From JACRPZ01 sp040758255 (GTDB lineage Bacteria; Nitrospirota; Thermodesulfovibrionia; UBA6902): 25,164 nt of DNA. Positions 16,575 through 23,519 of this stretch are shown piece by piece; the first letter of the stretch is position 1, and each line of letters starts with the position of its first letter. Position numbers and translations under genes: made by a program. The stretch spans positions 1 through 25,164 of the forward strand of contig JBFLVX010000020.1 in assembly GCA_040758255.1 (NCBI GenBank), given 5' to 3'. Under the pieces are notes generated by a model. The model was given only the letters and a program-made list of their open reading frames with translations. It was not told the origin of the DNA and searched no databases.

Positions 16575-16602
16575 ACCTTTGACCTATCACCTATGACCTT
16601 TA
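16575..16602. repeat. Four tandem heptamers in the aprA-qmoA gap
   Basis: ACCTTTG, ACCTATC, ACCTATG and ACCTTTA stand head to tail with period 7. They lie about 75-100 bp upstream of the qmoA start (minus-strand sense). The rest of the 158-bp gap is AT-rich; apart from the hairpin listed separately, no convincing promoter was found. The unit differs from the one in the qmoB-qmoC gap, but length and copy number are the same. Confidence 0.6.
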
Positions 16603-16623
16603 TTCTTTGATAACTTTAATAAC

Positions 16624-16649
16624 TCCGGGTGCCGTTTCCGGCACCCGGA
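16624..16649 (-). other. GAAA-capped hairpin after aprA
   Basis: Read on the coding (minus) strand, a perfect 11-bp GC-rich stem is closed by a GAAA tetraloop (GNRA class) 21 nt past the aprA stop. There is no clean T run after it (GTTATTAAAG follows), so it is not a standard terminator. A very stable 3' hairpin of this type could protect upstream aprBA mRNA from 3' exonucleases or partly attenuate read-through into qmoABC. Confidence 0.7.
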
Positions 16650-16670
16650 TATTATCGAGTCTGAATTGAA

Positions 16671-18680
16671 TTAATCAGAGAAGAGGTTTTTGTGGTCCCT
16701 CTTGGACATTGTGAATTCGCCGGTCTCCATATTGTACTTGGAGCAGGTGAATACCTTCCACTTCTCATCATCAATGAAGTTGTGATCTCCCCTGTAGTAG
16801 TAGCCCGGATATCTGGACTCTTCCCTGTAGAGGATGTGTCTTGCATGAGCCTCAACAGAGAGAATTCTGTGATAGTTCTCCCAGCATCTCATAAGCTCAT
16901 GGTAATCTGATGCAGCCATCTTTGCGCAATCCTCTTTCAGCATTGCAAGCTGACGCAGACCCTCGTCAAGCATGGTCTTTGATGTCATGTACCATGTTGA
17001 GATGCCGCCAAAGTACTCGTCAGAGATCTTCTGGAGCCTCGTCTGGAGCATATCCGGCTTAATGTAATTCGGATTGATTTTAGGATCTGTCGAGTAGGTC
17101 TTGTTCTTCTCATATACTTCAAACGGCAGATATAGCTCAGCAGCCATCTCATCAGCACTCCTCCTCGGCTTCGGGGAGTAAGAAGGGTTGTCAAGTATAA
17201 AGGCTATTGCAGCCTTTGCAACTATCCTGCCTTCAGCATGTGAGCCTGAGGAGAATTTGTGGCCTGATGCGCCGACAATGTCGCCCATCATGAAGAGGCC
17301 CGGCACTGTGGACATCCTGTTGTAGCCCCATGACCAGTCTGCTGGTGTTCCCGGGATATCGCCGGGGCCGCTGCACCAGAATCCTGCGCAGCCTGCGTGT
17401 GAACCGAGAAGATACGGCTCTGTAGGCATAATCTCGGAAGGCGTCTTGTCAGGCTCGATATTCTTGGAGGCCCAGAGTCCTGCCTGTCCGATACACATAT
17501 CGAGAAAGTCTTCCCAAGCCTCTGCCTCGAGGTGCTTCACTTTCTTCTTGCCTTCCTTTTCGCCGAGCTTCTCGGTAAAGGACTTGTTAATGGCATCCAT
17601 GGCATGGTGGGTGTTCATGAGGATCGGGCCCTTGCCAGCCTTCATGTCCAGCATCATCAGATGGTTTCTGATGGCAGTTCCCATCTTGTCAACATATTTG
17701 CCATATTTGGCTCTTGCATCGGCAAGATACTCCTCGTTCATGCAATAATCTTCACCAAGGCTGTTTGTTGCCTTTGCCTTGAAGAAGAGGAACCATGCGC
17801 CGACAGGGCCGTAACCGTCTTTGAACCTTGCCGGGACGAACCTGTTCTCCATAAGGGTAAGCTCAGCGCCTGCCTGCATGCCGAGCGCGTAACCTGAACC
17901 TGAATTCCATACAGGATACCAAGCCCTGCCCTGCCCTTCTTTTGTGGATCTTGGCCTGAAACAGTTGACTGCGCCGCCTGCGCCAAGAGCTATGGCTTTA
18001 GCCTTAAATATATACATCTTGTTCTCTCTTACGCTGAAACCTACTGCTGCCGCAATCCTGTTAGGATCGTTTGCATCCTTGAACAGCCTCACTATGAATA
18101 CCCTCTCAAAGTGGTTCTGGGCAACGCCTGTTGCCTCTCTATTCACCGCAAGCGCCTTCTTTGCAGCCTCTGCAACAATAGCTTTATATGACTCGCCATT
18201 GATCATGATCTGCCATTTGCCTGATCTGACAGGAGTGCCGCCGTCTTTTAATGACTTCTTGCCTTCTTCTCTTGCCTGAAAGCCGTCAAGAGAGAACCCG
18301 TCATCCCCCTTCTTCCAGATCGGAAGACCCCATTCTTCAAAGAGGTGAACGCTGTCATCAACGTGTCTTCCAAGGTCAAATACGAGGTCGTCCCTTGTAA
18401 TGCCCATAAGGTCCGCTCTTACGTACCTGACATAATCTTCAACCTTGTTCTCACCAATATATGTATTGATAGCAGACAGTCCCATAGCAACCGCGCCGCT
18501 TCTGTCTGTTGCAGCCTTGTCAACCATTGTAACCTTTAAGCCCTTTGCAGCAGCCCATTTGGTCGCTTCATATGCAGTGCCGCAGGCTGACATGCCGCCG
18601 CCGAGAATGAGGAGATCCGTCTCATGCTCAACAATTTCAGGCTTTGCACAGTATGAAAACGTACAAGTTTCTTTTTCCAT
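16671..18680 (-). CDS. aprA: Adenylylsulfate (APS) reductase subunit alpha
   Basis: The 669-residue FAD-containing catalytic subunit of dissimilatory APS reductase; interconverts APS with sulfite and AMP in the cytoplasm. FAD binding begins at DLLILGGGMSACGTAYEA (about 22-39), with the RSGAVAMGLSAINTYIG segment holding the conserved active-site Asn. Substrate-site motifs include EGQGRAWYPVWNSGSGYALG, MENRFVPARFKDGYGPVG (conserved Arg) and LLGSHAGCAGFW (conserved His). Length and motifs are as in sulfate reducers. Sampled arginine codons here are AGG/AGA (seven of seven in two stretches). GGAGAT precedes the ATG. It lies 17 bp after aprB, and a stable hairpin follows. Confidence 0.98.
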   Translation of the reverse strand: MEKETCTFSYCAKPEIVEHETDLLILGGGMSACGTAYEATKWAAAKGLKVTMVDKAATDRSGAVAMGLSAINTYIGENKVEDYVRYVRADLMGITRDDLVFDLGRHVDDSVHLFEEWGLPIWKKGDDGFSLDGFQAREEGKKSLKDGGTPVRSGKWQIMINGESYKAIVAEAAKKALAVNREATGVAQNHFERVFIVRLFKDANDPNRIAAAVGFSVRENKMYIFKAKAIALGAGGAVNCFRPRSTKEGQGRAWYPVWNSGSGYALGMQAGAELTLMENRFVPARFKDGYGPVGAWFLFFKAKATNSLGEDYCMNEEYLADARAKYGKYVDKMGTAIRNHLMMLDMKAGKGPILMNTHHAMDAINKSFTEKLGEKEGKKKVKHLEAEAWEDFLDMCIGQAGLWASKNIEPDKTPSEIMPTEPYLLGSHAGCAGFWCSGPGDIPGTPADWSWGYNRMSTVPGLFMMGDIVGASGHKFSSGSHAEGRIVAKAAIAFILDNPSYSPKPRRSADEMAAELYLPFEVYEKNKTYSTDPKINPNYIKPDMLQTRLQKISDEYFGGISTWYMTSKTMLDEGLRQLAMLKEDCAKMAASDYHELMRCWENYHRILSVEAHARHILYREESRYPGYYYRGDHNFIDDEKWKVFTCSKYNMETGEFTMSKRDHKNLFSD

Positions 18681-18697
18681 TGTTATATCTCCTTTCT

Positions 18698-19117
18698 TTA
18701 TTCTTTTCTGGCTTCATAATTAAAGAAACCAGGGCTTTTTAATTTTGACATATCAGCTTCCGGCTTGCCGCCATAAAGATTTAAGGAACCCTCTTCAGTG
18801 GTCCTGATAGGGAACTTAAACCTCTTAAGCACTCCGTTTCTGAACTTGACCGTCCACATAATGGCGTCTGTTCCTCTCAGCGGTATAACATTTGCGCCGA
18901 GCGGGTTAAAATCCTGATACCCCCTCACTTCGATAGCCTGCTGAGGACAAATCTTTACACAGTTGTAGCACTCCCAGCACTGTTCCGGCTCCTGGTTGTA
19001 TGCCTTCATGATATCCCTGTTAAGGGCCATGAGGTCATTCGGGCAGATGTACTGGCATGCTGTCTTATCCTGCGCCTTGCAACCGTCACACTTTTCTGTG
19101 ATAACAAAACTTGGCAT
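18698..19117 (-). CDS. aprB: Adenylylsulfate (APS) reductase subunit beta
   Basis: The 139-residue iron-sulfur subunit that passes electrons to the flavin of AprA. It has two ferredoxin-like 4Fe-4S sites: CDGCKAQDKTACQYICP (10-26, with the long insertion typical of AprB) and CWECYNCVKICP (about 47-58). The following DAIMWTVKFRNGVLKRFKFPIRT strands and the C-terminal tail that wraps AprA are also typical. The start has AAAGGAGGAG upstream. It is the first gene of aprBA, separated from sat by 77 bp. All six arginine codons are AGG or AGA, in contrast to sat. Confidence 0.97.
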   Translation of the reverse strand: MPSFVITEKCDGCKAQDKTACQYICPNDLMALNRDIMKAYNQEPEQCWECYNCVKICPQQAIEVRGYQDFNPLGANVIPLRGTDAIMWTVKFRNGVLKRFKFPIRTTEEGSLNLYGGKPEADMSKLKSPGFFNYEARKE

Positions 19118-19159
19118 TTTTTACTCCTCCTTTCAAGAATTAACCGTTTTGGTCATTTT

Positions 19160-19174
19160 GGCTTAAATTAAGCC
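19160..19174. promoter_or_regulatory. Near-palindrome between sat and aprB
   Basis: GGCTTAAATTAAGCC is a 15-bp palindrome with one central base, 43 bp upstream of aprB. It could be an operator or a small hairpin; no clear promoter or T run is attached. Function is unassigned. Confidence 0.3.
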
Positions 19175-19194
19175 TTTGTAATTAAGACATGTAT

Positions 19195-20394
19195 TTATTT
19201 TTCAAGGCTCTGATAATACTTGATCAGGATCTCAGCCACTTCAGGACGTGAGAATTCTTTAGGCGGCGCAATGCCCTGACCTAACATTTCACGAACCTTT
19301 GTGCCTGAAAGCAGAACAAAGTCTTCTTTCTTATGATCAGGCGCTTCACACATCATCATAACCTTGTTAAGTTTCTTCGAGTATGCAGTGTGGTCAGCTT
19401 TGAAGATCTCAATTTTCAACGCGCCGGCAGGCACCTCATTATCAAAGATGGTTTGCGCATCAAATGGACCGTAGTGATCACCCACCCCTGCATGGTCGCG
19501 GCCAACAATAAAGTGAGTCGCGCCCATGTTCTGACGGAATATAGCATGCAATACGCCTTCACGCGGACCGGCATACAGCATATCGAAACCATAACCTGTA
19601 ACCATCGCGCTGTTTTTCGGGAAGTACAATTCGACCATCTTGCGGATCGCTGCATCACGAACAGGCGCCGGGATATCTCCTTTTTTCAATTTGCCAAGCA
19701 GCATGTGGATAACCAGACCATCACAGCCTAAACGATCCATTGCCATGTGACAAAGTTCTTCGTGGGCCAGATGCATCGGGTTACGGGTCTGGAAAGCAAC
19801 AACCTTATTCCAGCCACGCTCAGCGATTTCATTGCGAATTTCAACTGCAGTACGGAAGGTGTCCGGGAATTCCGTGCTGAAATAAGAGAAATTCAGTACC
19901 TTTATTGGACCTGACAGGCAAATCTTACCCTGCGCATTGAATGCATCAACGCCCGGATGTGCTTCAGGTGGTTTAGGACGGTAAACTTTTTCAGATATCA
20001 GCGCCATATCCGCATCGCTGAATTCTTCAACCGCCTTTACATCCATAACAGCCAATACAGGATTGCCTTCAACATTCGGATCTTTAAGCGCGATACGGTC
20101 ACCGGCTTTGATTGAACCTGCATTTTTAACCAGGTTCAAGACCGGAGTAGGCCAGAACAGTCCGGATGTTGTCTTCATATTGTTAGCAACAGACAGGGCA
20201 TCAGCCTTATTCATGTAGCCTGTTAACGGGTTGAAGTAACCGCCGCCCAGCATAACCGCATTGGCTGCGGTAGCTGAACTCACAACAATAGAAGCCAGTC
20301 CTTCGGCTTCTTTCTGCAGGGCTTCATTTTTCGCCGTATCATATACAAATAGCGGATTTAATTCGTCTGAACCATGCGGTTTAATCAAAGACAT
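19195..20394 (-). CDS. sat: Sulfate adenylyltransferase (ATP sulfurylase), probably horizontally acquired
   Basis: A 399-residue single-domain ATP sulfurylase that makes APS and PPi from ATP and sulfate. Core motifs are QTRNPMHLAHEE (202-212, with the QxRN and HxxH nucleotide-binding residues), the VTGYGFDMLYAGPRE segment and VGRDHAG. All 14 arginines are encoded by CGT (11) or CGC (3), whereas adk just upstream uses AGA/AGG for all 9 and aprB for all 6. From memory, the protein (opening IKPHGSDELNPLFVYD, ending GIAPPKEFSRPEV) resembles Sat of sulfur-oxidising Gammaproteobacteria more than Desulfovibrio Sat. A good ribosome site (AAGGAGGA) is present. The gene is intact and is probably a replacement copy that kept the cluster position. 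Confidence 0.97.
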   Translation of the reverse strand: MSLIKPHGSDELNPLFVYDTAKNEALQKEAEGLASIVVSSATAANAVMLGGGYFNPLTGYMNKADALSVANNMKTTSGLFWPTPVLNLVKNAGSIKAGDRIALKDPNVEGNPVLAVMDVKAVEEFSDADMALISEKVYRPKPPEAHPGVDAFNAQGKICLSGPIKVLNFSYFSTEFPDTFRTAVEIRNEIAERGWNKVVAFQTRNPMHLAHEELCHMAMDRLGCDGLVIHMLLGKLKKGDIPAPVRDAAIRKMVELYFPKNSAMVTGYGFDMLYAGPREGVLHAIFRQNMGATHFIVGRDHAGVGDHYGPFDAQTIFDNEVPAGALKIEIFKADHTAYSKKLNKVMMMCEAPDHKKEDFVLLSGTKVREMLGQGIAPPKEFSRPEVAEILIKYYQSLEK

Positions 20395-20426
20395 TCTACT
20401 TCCTCCTTAAGTTATGTTTATCTATA

Positions 20427-21071
20427 TTAAGATCCAAGGATCTTACAAACTTCATTGAATATATCGTCTATGCTGCCAGTTCCCTTGACTGACTTAAGAA
20501 TTCCTTTTTTCCCGTAGTAATCAAACAAAGGGGCTGTCTGTGTATCATAGACATCAAGCCTCTTCTTTATTGTCTCTTCCTTGTCATCATCCCTCTGGAA
20601 AAGTTCTCCGCTGCACTTATCGCAGATACCTTCCTTCTTTGGGGCTGAAAAATAGATATTATACATCTGCTGGCAGCTCTTGCAGGTTCTTCTGCCGGTG
20701 AGTCTTTTCATAAGGATTTCCTTATCTACATCAACGCTGAGGGCAACAGTCAGAGGCGCTCCCATGTCAGAAAGGATTTTATCCAATGCTTCAGCCTGCG
20801 CAGTGTTTCTCGGAAAACCGTCGAGGATATAACCCTTTTTGCAGTCATCCTGTTTTAATCTTTCCTGAACCAGGCCCAAAACAATCTTGTCCGACACAAG
20901 CCCGCCCGAGTCCATAATAACCTTTGCCTCTTTGCCGAGAGGGGTGCCGTCTGCAACAGCCTTTCTGAGGATATCTCCAGTAGAGATTTGAGGGATAACG
21001 TATTTGTCAATCAGTTTCTTTGCCTGTGTGCCTTTTCCTGCGCCGGGCGCTCCTAACAAGACCAGTCTCAT
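20427..21071 (-). CDS. adk: Adenylate kinase with zinc-finger LID
   Basis: A 214-residue long-form adenylate kinase catalysing AMP + ATP to 2 ADP. The P-loop is GAPGAGKGT (7-15), the AMP-site segment STGDILR is at 30-36, and DGFPRN is at 84-89. The LID carries four cysteines (C130, C133, C150, C153), predicting a structural zinc as in Gram-positive-type enzymes. Position directly before sat suggests a dedicated role in recycling the AMP made by APS reductase, rather than the more common place beside ribosomal protein genes. AGGAGG precedes the ATG, and it is 32 bp from sat. It appears to be the first gene of the sulfate-reduction transcript. Confidence 0.97.
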   Translation of the reverse strand: MRLVLLGAPGAGKGTQAKKLIDKYVIPQISTGDILRKAVADGTPLGKEAKVIMDSGGLVSDKIVLGLVQERLKQDDCKKGYILDGFPRNTAQAEALDKILSDMGAPLTVALSVDVDKEILMKRLTGRRTCKSCQQMYNIYFSAPKKEGICDKCSGELFQRDDDKEETIKKRLDVYDTQTAPLFDYYGKKGILKSVKGTGSIDDIFNEVCKILGS

Positions 21072-21218
21072 TCAGCCTCCTGTTCTTATGTTAAAAAAAC
21101 AATTAAATGCAAAAAAAGACAGCAAAACTACCAGTGACAATGCAGATTATTTAGATTGTATGGTGGTTTTATCCGTCAAAGCCTCAAAGAGAAGCAGGGA
21201 TAAAAATAACGACAAGGT

Positions 21219-21248
21219 ATATTATGAAAGTGGGTATTACCGAGTCAA
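21219..21248 (-). promoter_or_regulatory. Candidate promoter for adk-sat-apr-qmo-hppA
   Basis: On the minus strand TTGACT (21248-21243) is followed, after 18 bp, by TAATAT (21224-21219), matching five of six and four of six consensus bases. The start would be near 21212. A second, poorer candidate (TTGACG at 21179-21174) lies downstream. It is the best-scoring position seen by eye in this gap. Confidence 0.4.
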
Positions 21249-21309
21249 TATAAAAATTTAAATTAATTTATAAGTAATAGTTATAAATTGCACAGTTATA
21301 CAAGTTAGA

Positions 21310-21346
21310 CAAAATAAAAACTCCCCGCCACAGATACAGCGGGGTG
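21310..21346 (-). terminator. Intrinsic terminator after rpe
   Basis: CCCCGC (21323-21328) pairs with GCGGGG (21339-21344) around a 10-nt loop. On the minus strand the stem is followed by AG and then TTTTTATTTTG. This is a good rho-independent terminator about 100 bp after the rpe stop and separates the def-rpe run from the sulfate cluster. Confidence 0.8.
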
Positions 21347-21445
21347 TCATTAGGTAAAACAATACAATTTGAGCAGACTACCGCACAGGTCTAAAGCAGG
21401 CTAAGTTATTGGCAGATTATTTTACAAAACAGGATTAATCCCTGC

Positions 21446-22099
21446 TCATCTGCATCTTTCCCTTACAATCCTCACTGTCTCGGCGTAATCTTTTGAATTA
21501 TAGAACGCGTTACCCATAACGACAATATCCGCGCCTGCTTTGTTAACTTCAGCCACATTGTCAATGGTCACGCCGCCGTCAACCTCAATTTCAGCCTTAG
21601 ATTTATTCTCAACAATTATTTTTTTGAGCTCTTTTATCTTTAGAAGAACCTCCGGGATAAATTTCTGTCCTCCGAATCCAGGGTTAACCGACATCAAAAG
21701 CACCATATCAACGAACGGAAGAATGAACTCGATGCTGCTAAGTGAAGTTGCCGGGTTAATTGAGACAGCGGCCTTTACGCCGCACTCTTTAATGTTCTGA
21801 ATGCTCCTGTGCAGATGCGTGCTCGCCTCCGCATGTACCGTTATAATATCCGCGCCGCTGTCTGCGAAATCCTTTATGTATCTGTCCGGCGATTCGATCA
21901 TTAGATGCACGTCAAGCGAGATCGCCGCAACCTTCTTCACCGCCTTTACCACAAGCGGACCGATTGTTATATTAGGGACAAAGTGCCCGTCCATTACATC
22001 AATGTGGATTAAATCTGCTCCGGCTTTTTCCGCTGCCTTAATCTCTTCACCAAGCCTTGAAAAATCTGCCGACAAAATAGAAGGCGCTATCTTCACCAT
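21446..22099 (-). CDS. rpe: Ribulose-phosphate 3-epimerase
   Basis: A 217-residue TIM-barrel enzyme interconverting ribulose-5-phosphate and xylulose-5-phosphate (pentose phosphate pathway). Motifs are IAPSILSADFSRL at the N-terminus, HIDVMDGHFVPNITIGP (metal-site His and Asp), LDVHLMI, SVNPGFGGQKF and the phosphate-site EVDGGV. Length and motifs are canonical. AGGGGATG precedes the ATG. It is last in the def-fmt-DUF116-PASTA-rpe order but is separated from the PASTA gene by a 186-bp gap holding an inverted-repeat element, so co-transcription may be interrupted. Confidence 0.97.
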   Translation of the reverse strand: MVKIAPSILSADFSRLGEEIKAAEKAGADLIHIDVMDGHFVPNITIGPLVVKAVKKVAAISLDVHLMIESPDRYIKDFADSGADIITVHAEASTHLHRSIQNIKECGVKAAVSINPATSLSSIEFILPFVDMVLLMSVNPGFGGQKFIPEVLLKIKELKKIIVENKSKAEIEVDGGVTIDNVAEVNKAGADIVVMGNAFYNSKDYAETVRIVRERCR

Positions 22100-22125
22100 A
22101 TCATCCCCTTATAAAATAGATTTGA

Positions 22126-22277
22126 AATAATGCAGACGTTGCGAGATAATTTATTTTTCGATACCTTAAACGATAGCTATAATAAAAAGAACCCATGGAC
22201 TTTGATGTACAAAAACTTATGACTCATTGAATAATCCTATCGAGTTAAATAAATTTTTGAGCAATGTCTGCATTATT
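22126..22277. repeat. Inverted-repeat-bounded element between PASTA gene and rpe
   Basis: The ends AATAATGCAGACGTTGC (22126-22142) and GCAATGTCTGCATTATT (22261-22277) are inverted copies with 16 of 17 matches. Complementarity continues inward with gaps (ATTTATTT and TCGATA on the left, TATCGA and AAATAAAT on the right), so most of the 152-bp sequence could fold as one long hairpin. No reading frame and no clear target-site duplication are seen. It may be a MITE-like insertion or a structured leader of rpe. Confidence 0.65.
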
Positions 22278-22285
22278 ATTGTCAC

Positions 22286-22978
22286 CTAAAACCAGAGCCC
22301 CCATCCCCGGCTTAAAGTGACCTCAACCGGATCACCCCTGCTAATAACCGTACCCGCTTCAGGCTTCTGAAGCGTTATCCTGTTTCCTTCTTCCTGTTCA
22401 ATAAGCTGAAGTCCAAGCAGATCTGCCAAACCCCTGGCATCATCCAACGACATATTAACAAATGAAGGACAGCTATAGGATACATTGTACCAGCCCTTGC
22501 TTACAAGAAAATTTACTTCATTTCCAGCCGCGTTACCCGGCAAAGGCCTCTGGGCAATTACCCGGCCTGCCCCAACAGTTTCAGAACGCACCCATGTGAC
22601 CTTGCCTGTCTTCATACCCAGATTCATTAATGTCAGCTTTACTTCATCAAGAATCTGCCCTTCAAAAGAAGGCATTGAGACCGACCCTGCTCCGCTGCTG
22701 ACAAAGACCCTTATTGCTGAGCCGCGCTTTATTTTTTCGCCGGGTTTTGCGTCCTGCCTTATAATTTGGCCTTCGGGAATGGCAGGATCATAATCTTCCC
22801 CTTCAACAATTAACGAGAGTCTTTTATCTCTTAAAAGCCTCTCAGCCTCATTAATGCTCTTGCCGGTAATCATCGGGACTTTCACCGGCCCGTAAAAATC
22901 AACTGTCTTGTAAATAATTAGCGCAACGGCCATTAAGCCGATAATGTATAAAAACCGTTTTGGACTTTTTTTTGTCAT
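22286..22978 (-). CDS. Membrane-anchored triple PASTA-domain protein
   Basis: A 230-residue protein with a short basic N-terminus, one membrane helix (about residues 10-27) and three PASTA domains (about 34-100, 101-168 and 169-228). The repeats show the usual pattern: VPMITGKSINEAERLL with QDAKPGEKIKRGSAIRV, MPSFEGQILDEVKLTL with QRPLPGN, and CPSFVNMSLDDARGLADLL with QKPEAGTVISRGDPVEV. PASTA domains bind muropeptides or peptidoglycan in kinases and PBPs; here there is no kinase or transpeptidase domain. The ATG at 22978 is preferred to an earlier TTG. It begins 4 nt after the DUF116 stop, with a weak ribosome site. Envelope role inferred. Confidence 0.85.
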   Translation of the reverse strand: MTKKSPKRFLYIIGLMAVALIIYKTVDFYGPVKVPMITGKSINEAERLLRDKRLSLIVEGEDYDPAIPEGQIIRQDAKPGEKIKRGSAIRVFVSSGAGSVSMPSFEGQILDEVKLTLMNLGMKTGKVTWVRSETVGAGRVIAQRPLPGNAAGNEVNFLVSKGWYNVSYSCPSFVNMSLDDARGLADLLGLQLIEQEEGNRITLQKPEAGTVISRGDPVEVTLSRGWGLWF

Positions 22979-22982
22979 AATT

Positions 22983-23519
22983 TTAAGCAGTGCCCTTTCC
23001 CGCAAAAAACCTTATCGCATCTTTTACCTTTTCAATATCAACACTGGTGTTAAAACACGGGCCAAACGGCCGCTCATTTGTCACGCCGATCACAGGAAGA
23101 GGATACGTATCAATTAAGCCGCCGATCAGGTCACGTTCGCAGGCAACCGCAACAATCGCATCGGATTTCGTATCGTCAACTATTCTCCTTGCGATAGTTC
23201 CACCTGTTGCAACAAAAAGAGGAAGATTTATCTCCTTTGCCAATTGCGTAAAATCCTTTATAACGCATTTGCCGCATCCTTCGCAATTATATACATTCCG
23301 CGTAATGCGTATCTTGCATTCGCTGTTCTGGAGGCAGTGCGGAAGCAGAAGAAGCAGATTCTTCACCTTTGCCGGGGCTGAGTTCAGCACAAGCCTGTTA
23401 TTAATATCTATCATGAACCTCTGGAGCCTCCACTTCTTTATCCTGAAGAGCCAGCCGAGCCCAAAGGCAAACGGGCAGCAGACTTTCAGGAAGACCCCTC
23501 TAATCAAATGGTTCATCAT
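22983..23519 (-). CDS. DUF116 family protein
   Basis: A 178-residue protein of the DUF116 family, whose function is not established. Conserved cysteines occur in HCLQNSECKIR and NVYNCEGCGKC (near 61-85), suggesting a metal or iron-sulfur site, and again in VACERDLIGG and GPCFNTSVD toward the C-terminus. A hydrophobic N-terminal patch (GVFLKVCCPFAFGLGWLF) may touch the membrane. The family is often found between fmt and PASTA/rpe genes, as here; rsmB, which frequently shares this order, is absent. The start overlaps the fmt end by 20 nt; the tandem ATG at 23519 and 23516 are both possible. Confidence 0.85.
   Translation of the reverse strand: MMNHLIRGVFLKVCCPFAFGLGWLFRIKKWRLQRFMIDINNRLVLNSAPAKVKNLLLLLPHCLQNSECKIRITRNVYNCEGCGKCVIKDFTQLAKEINLPLFVATGGTIARRIVDDTKSDAIVAVACERDLIGGLIDTYPLPVIGVTNERPFGPCFNTSVDIEKVKDAIRFFAGKGTA

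Larger units (their letters stand above)
21072..21445. other. 374-bp intergenic region between rpe and adk
   Basis: An AT-rich stretch with no credible gene. It holds the rpe terminator (21310-21346) at the far end and a candidate promoter for adk and the sulfate cluster (21219-21248) in the middle. If that promoter is used, the mRNA leader is about 140 nt. No riboswitch class was recognised, and no T-box or small RNA gene was seen. Confidence 0.6.

Noticed and set aside
21004..21261. 85-codon plus-strand open frame across the adk start and the gap upstream
   Set aside because: No ribosome site, low-complexity lysine/serine-rich product, and it overlaps the certain adk start on the other strand.
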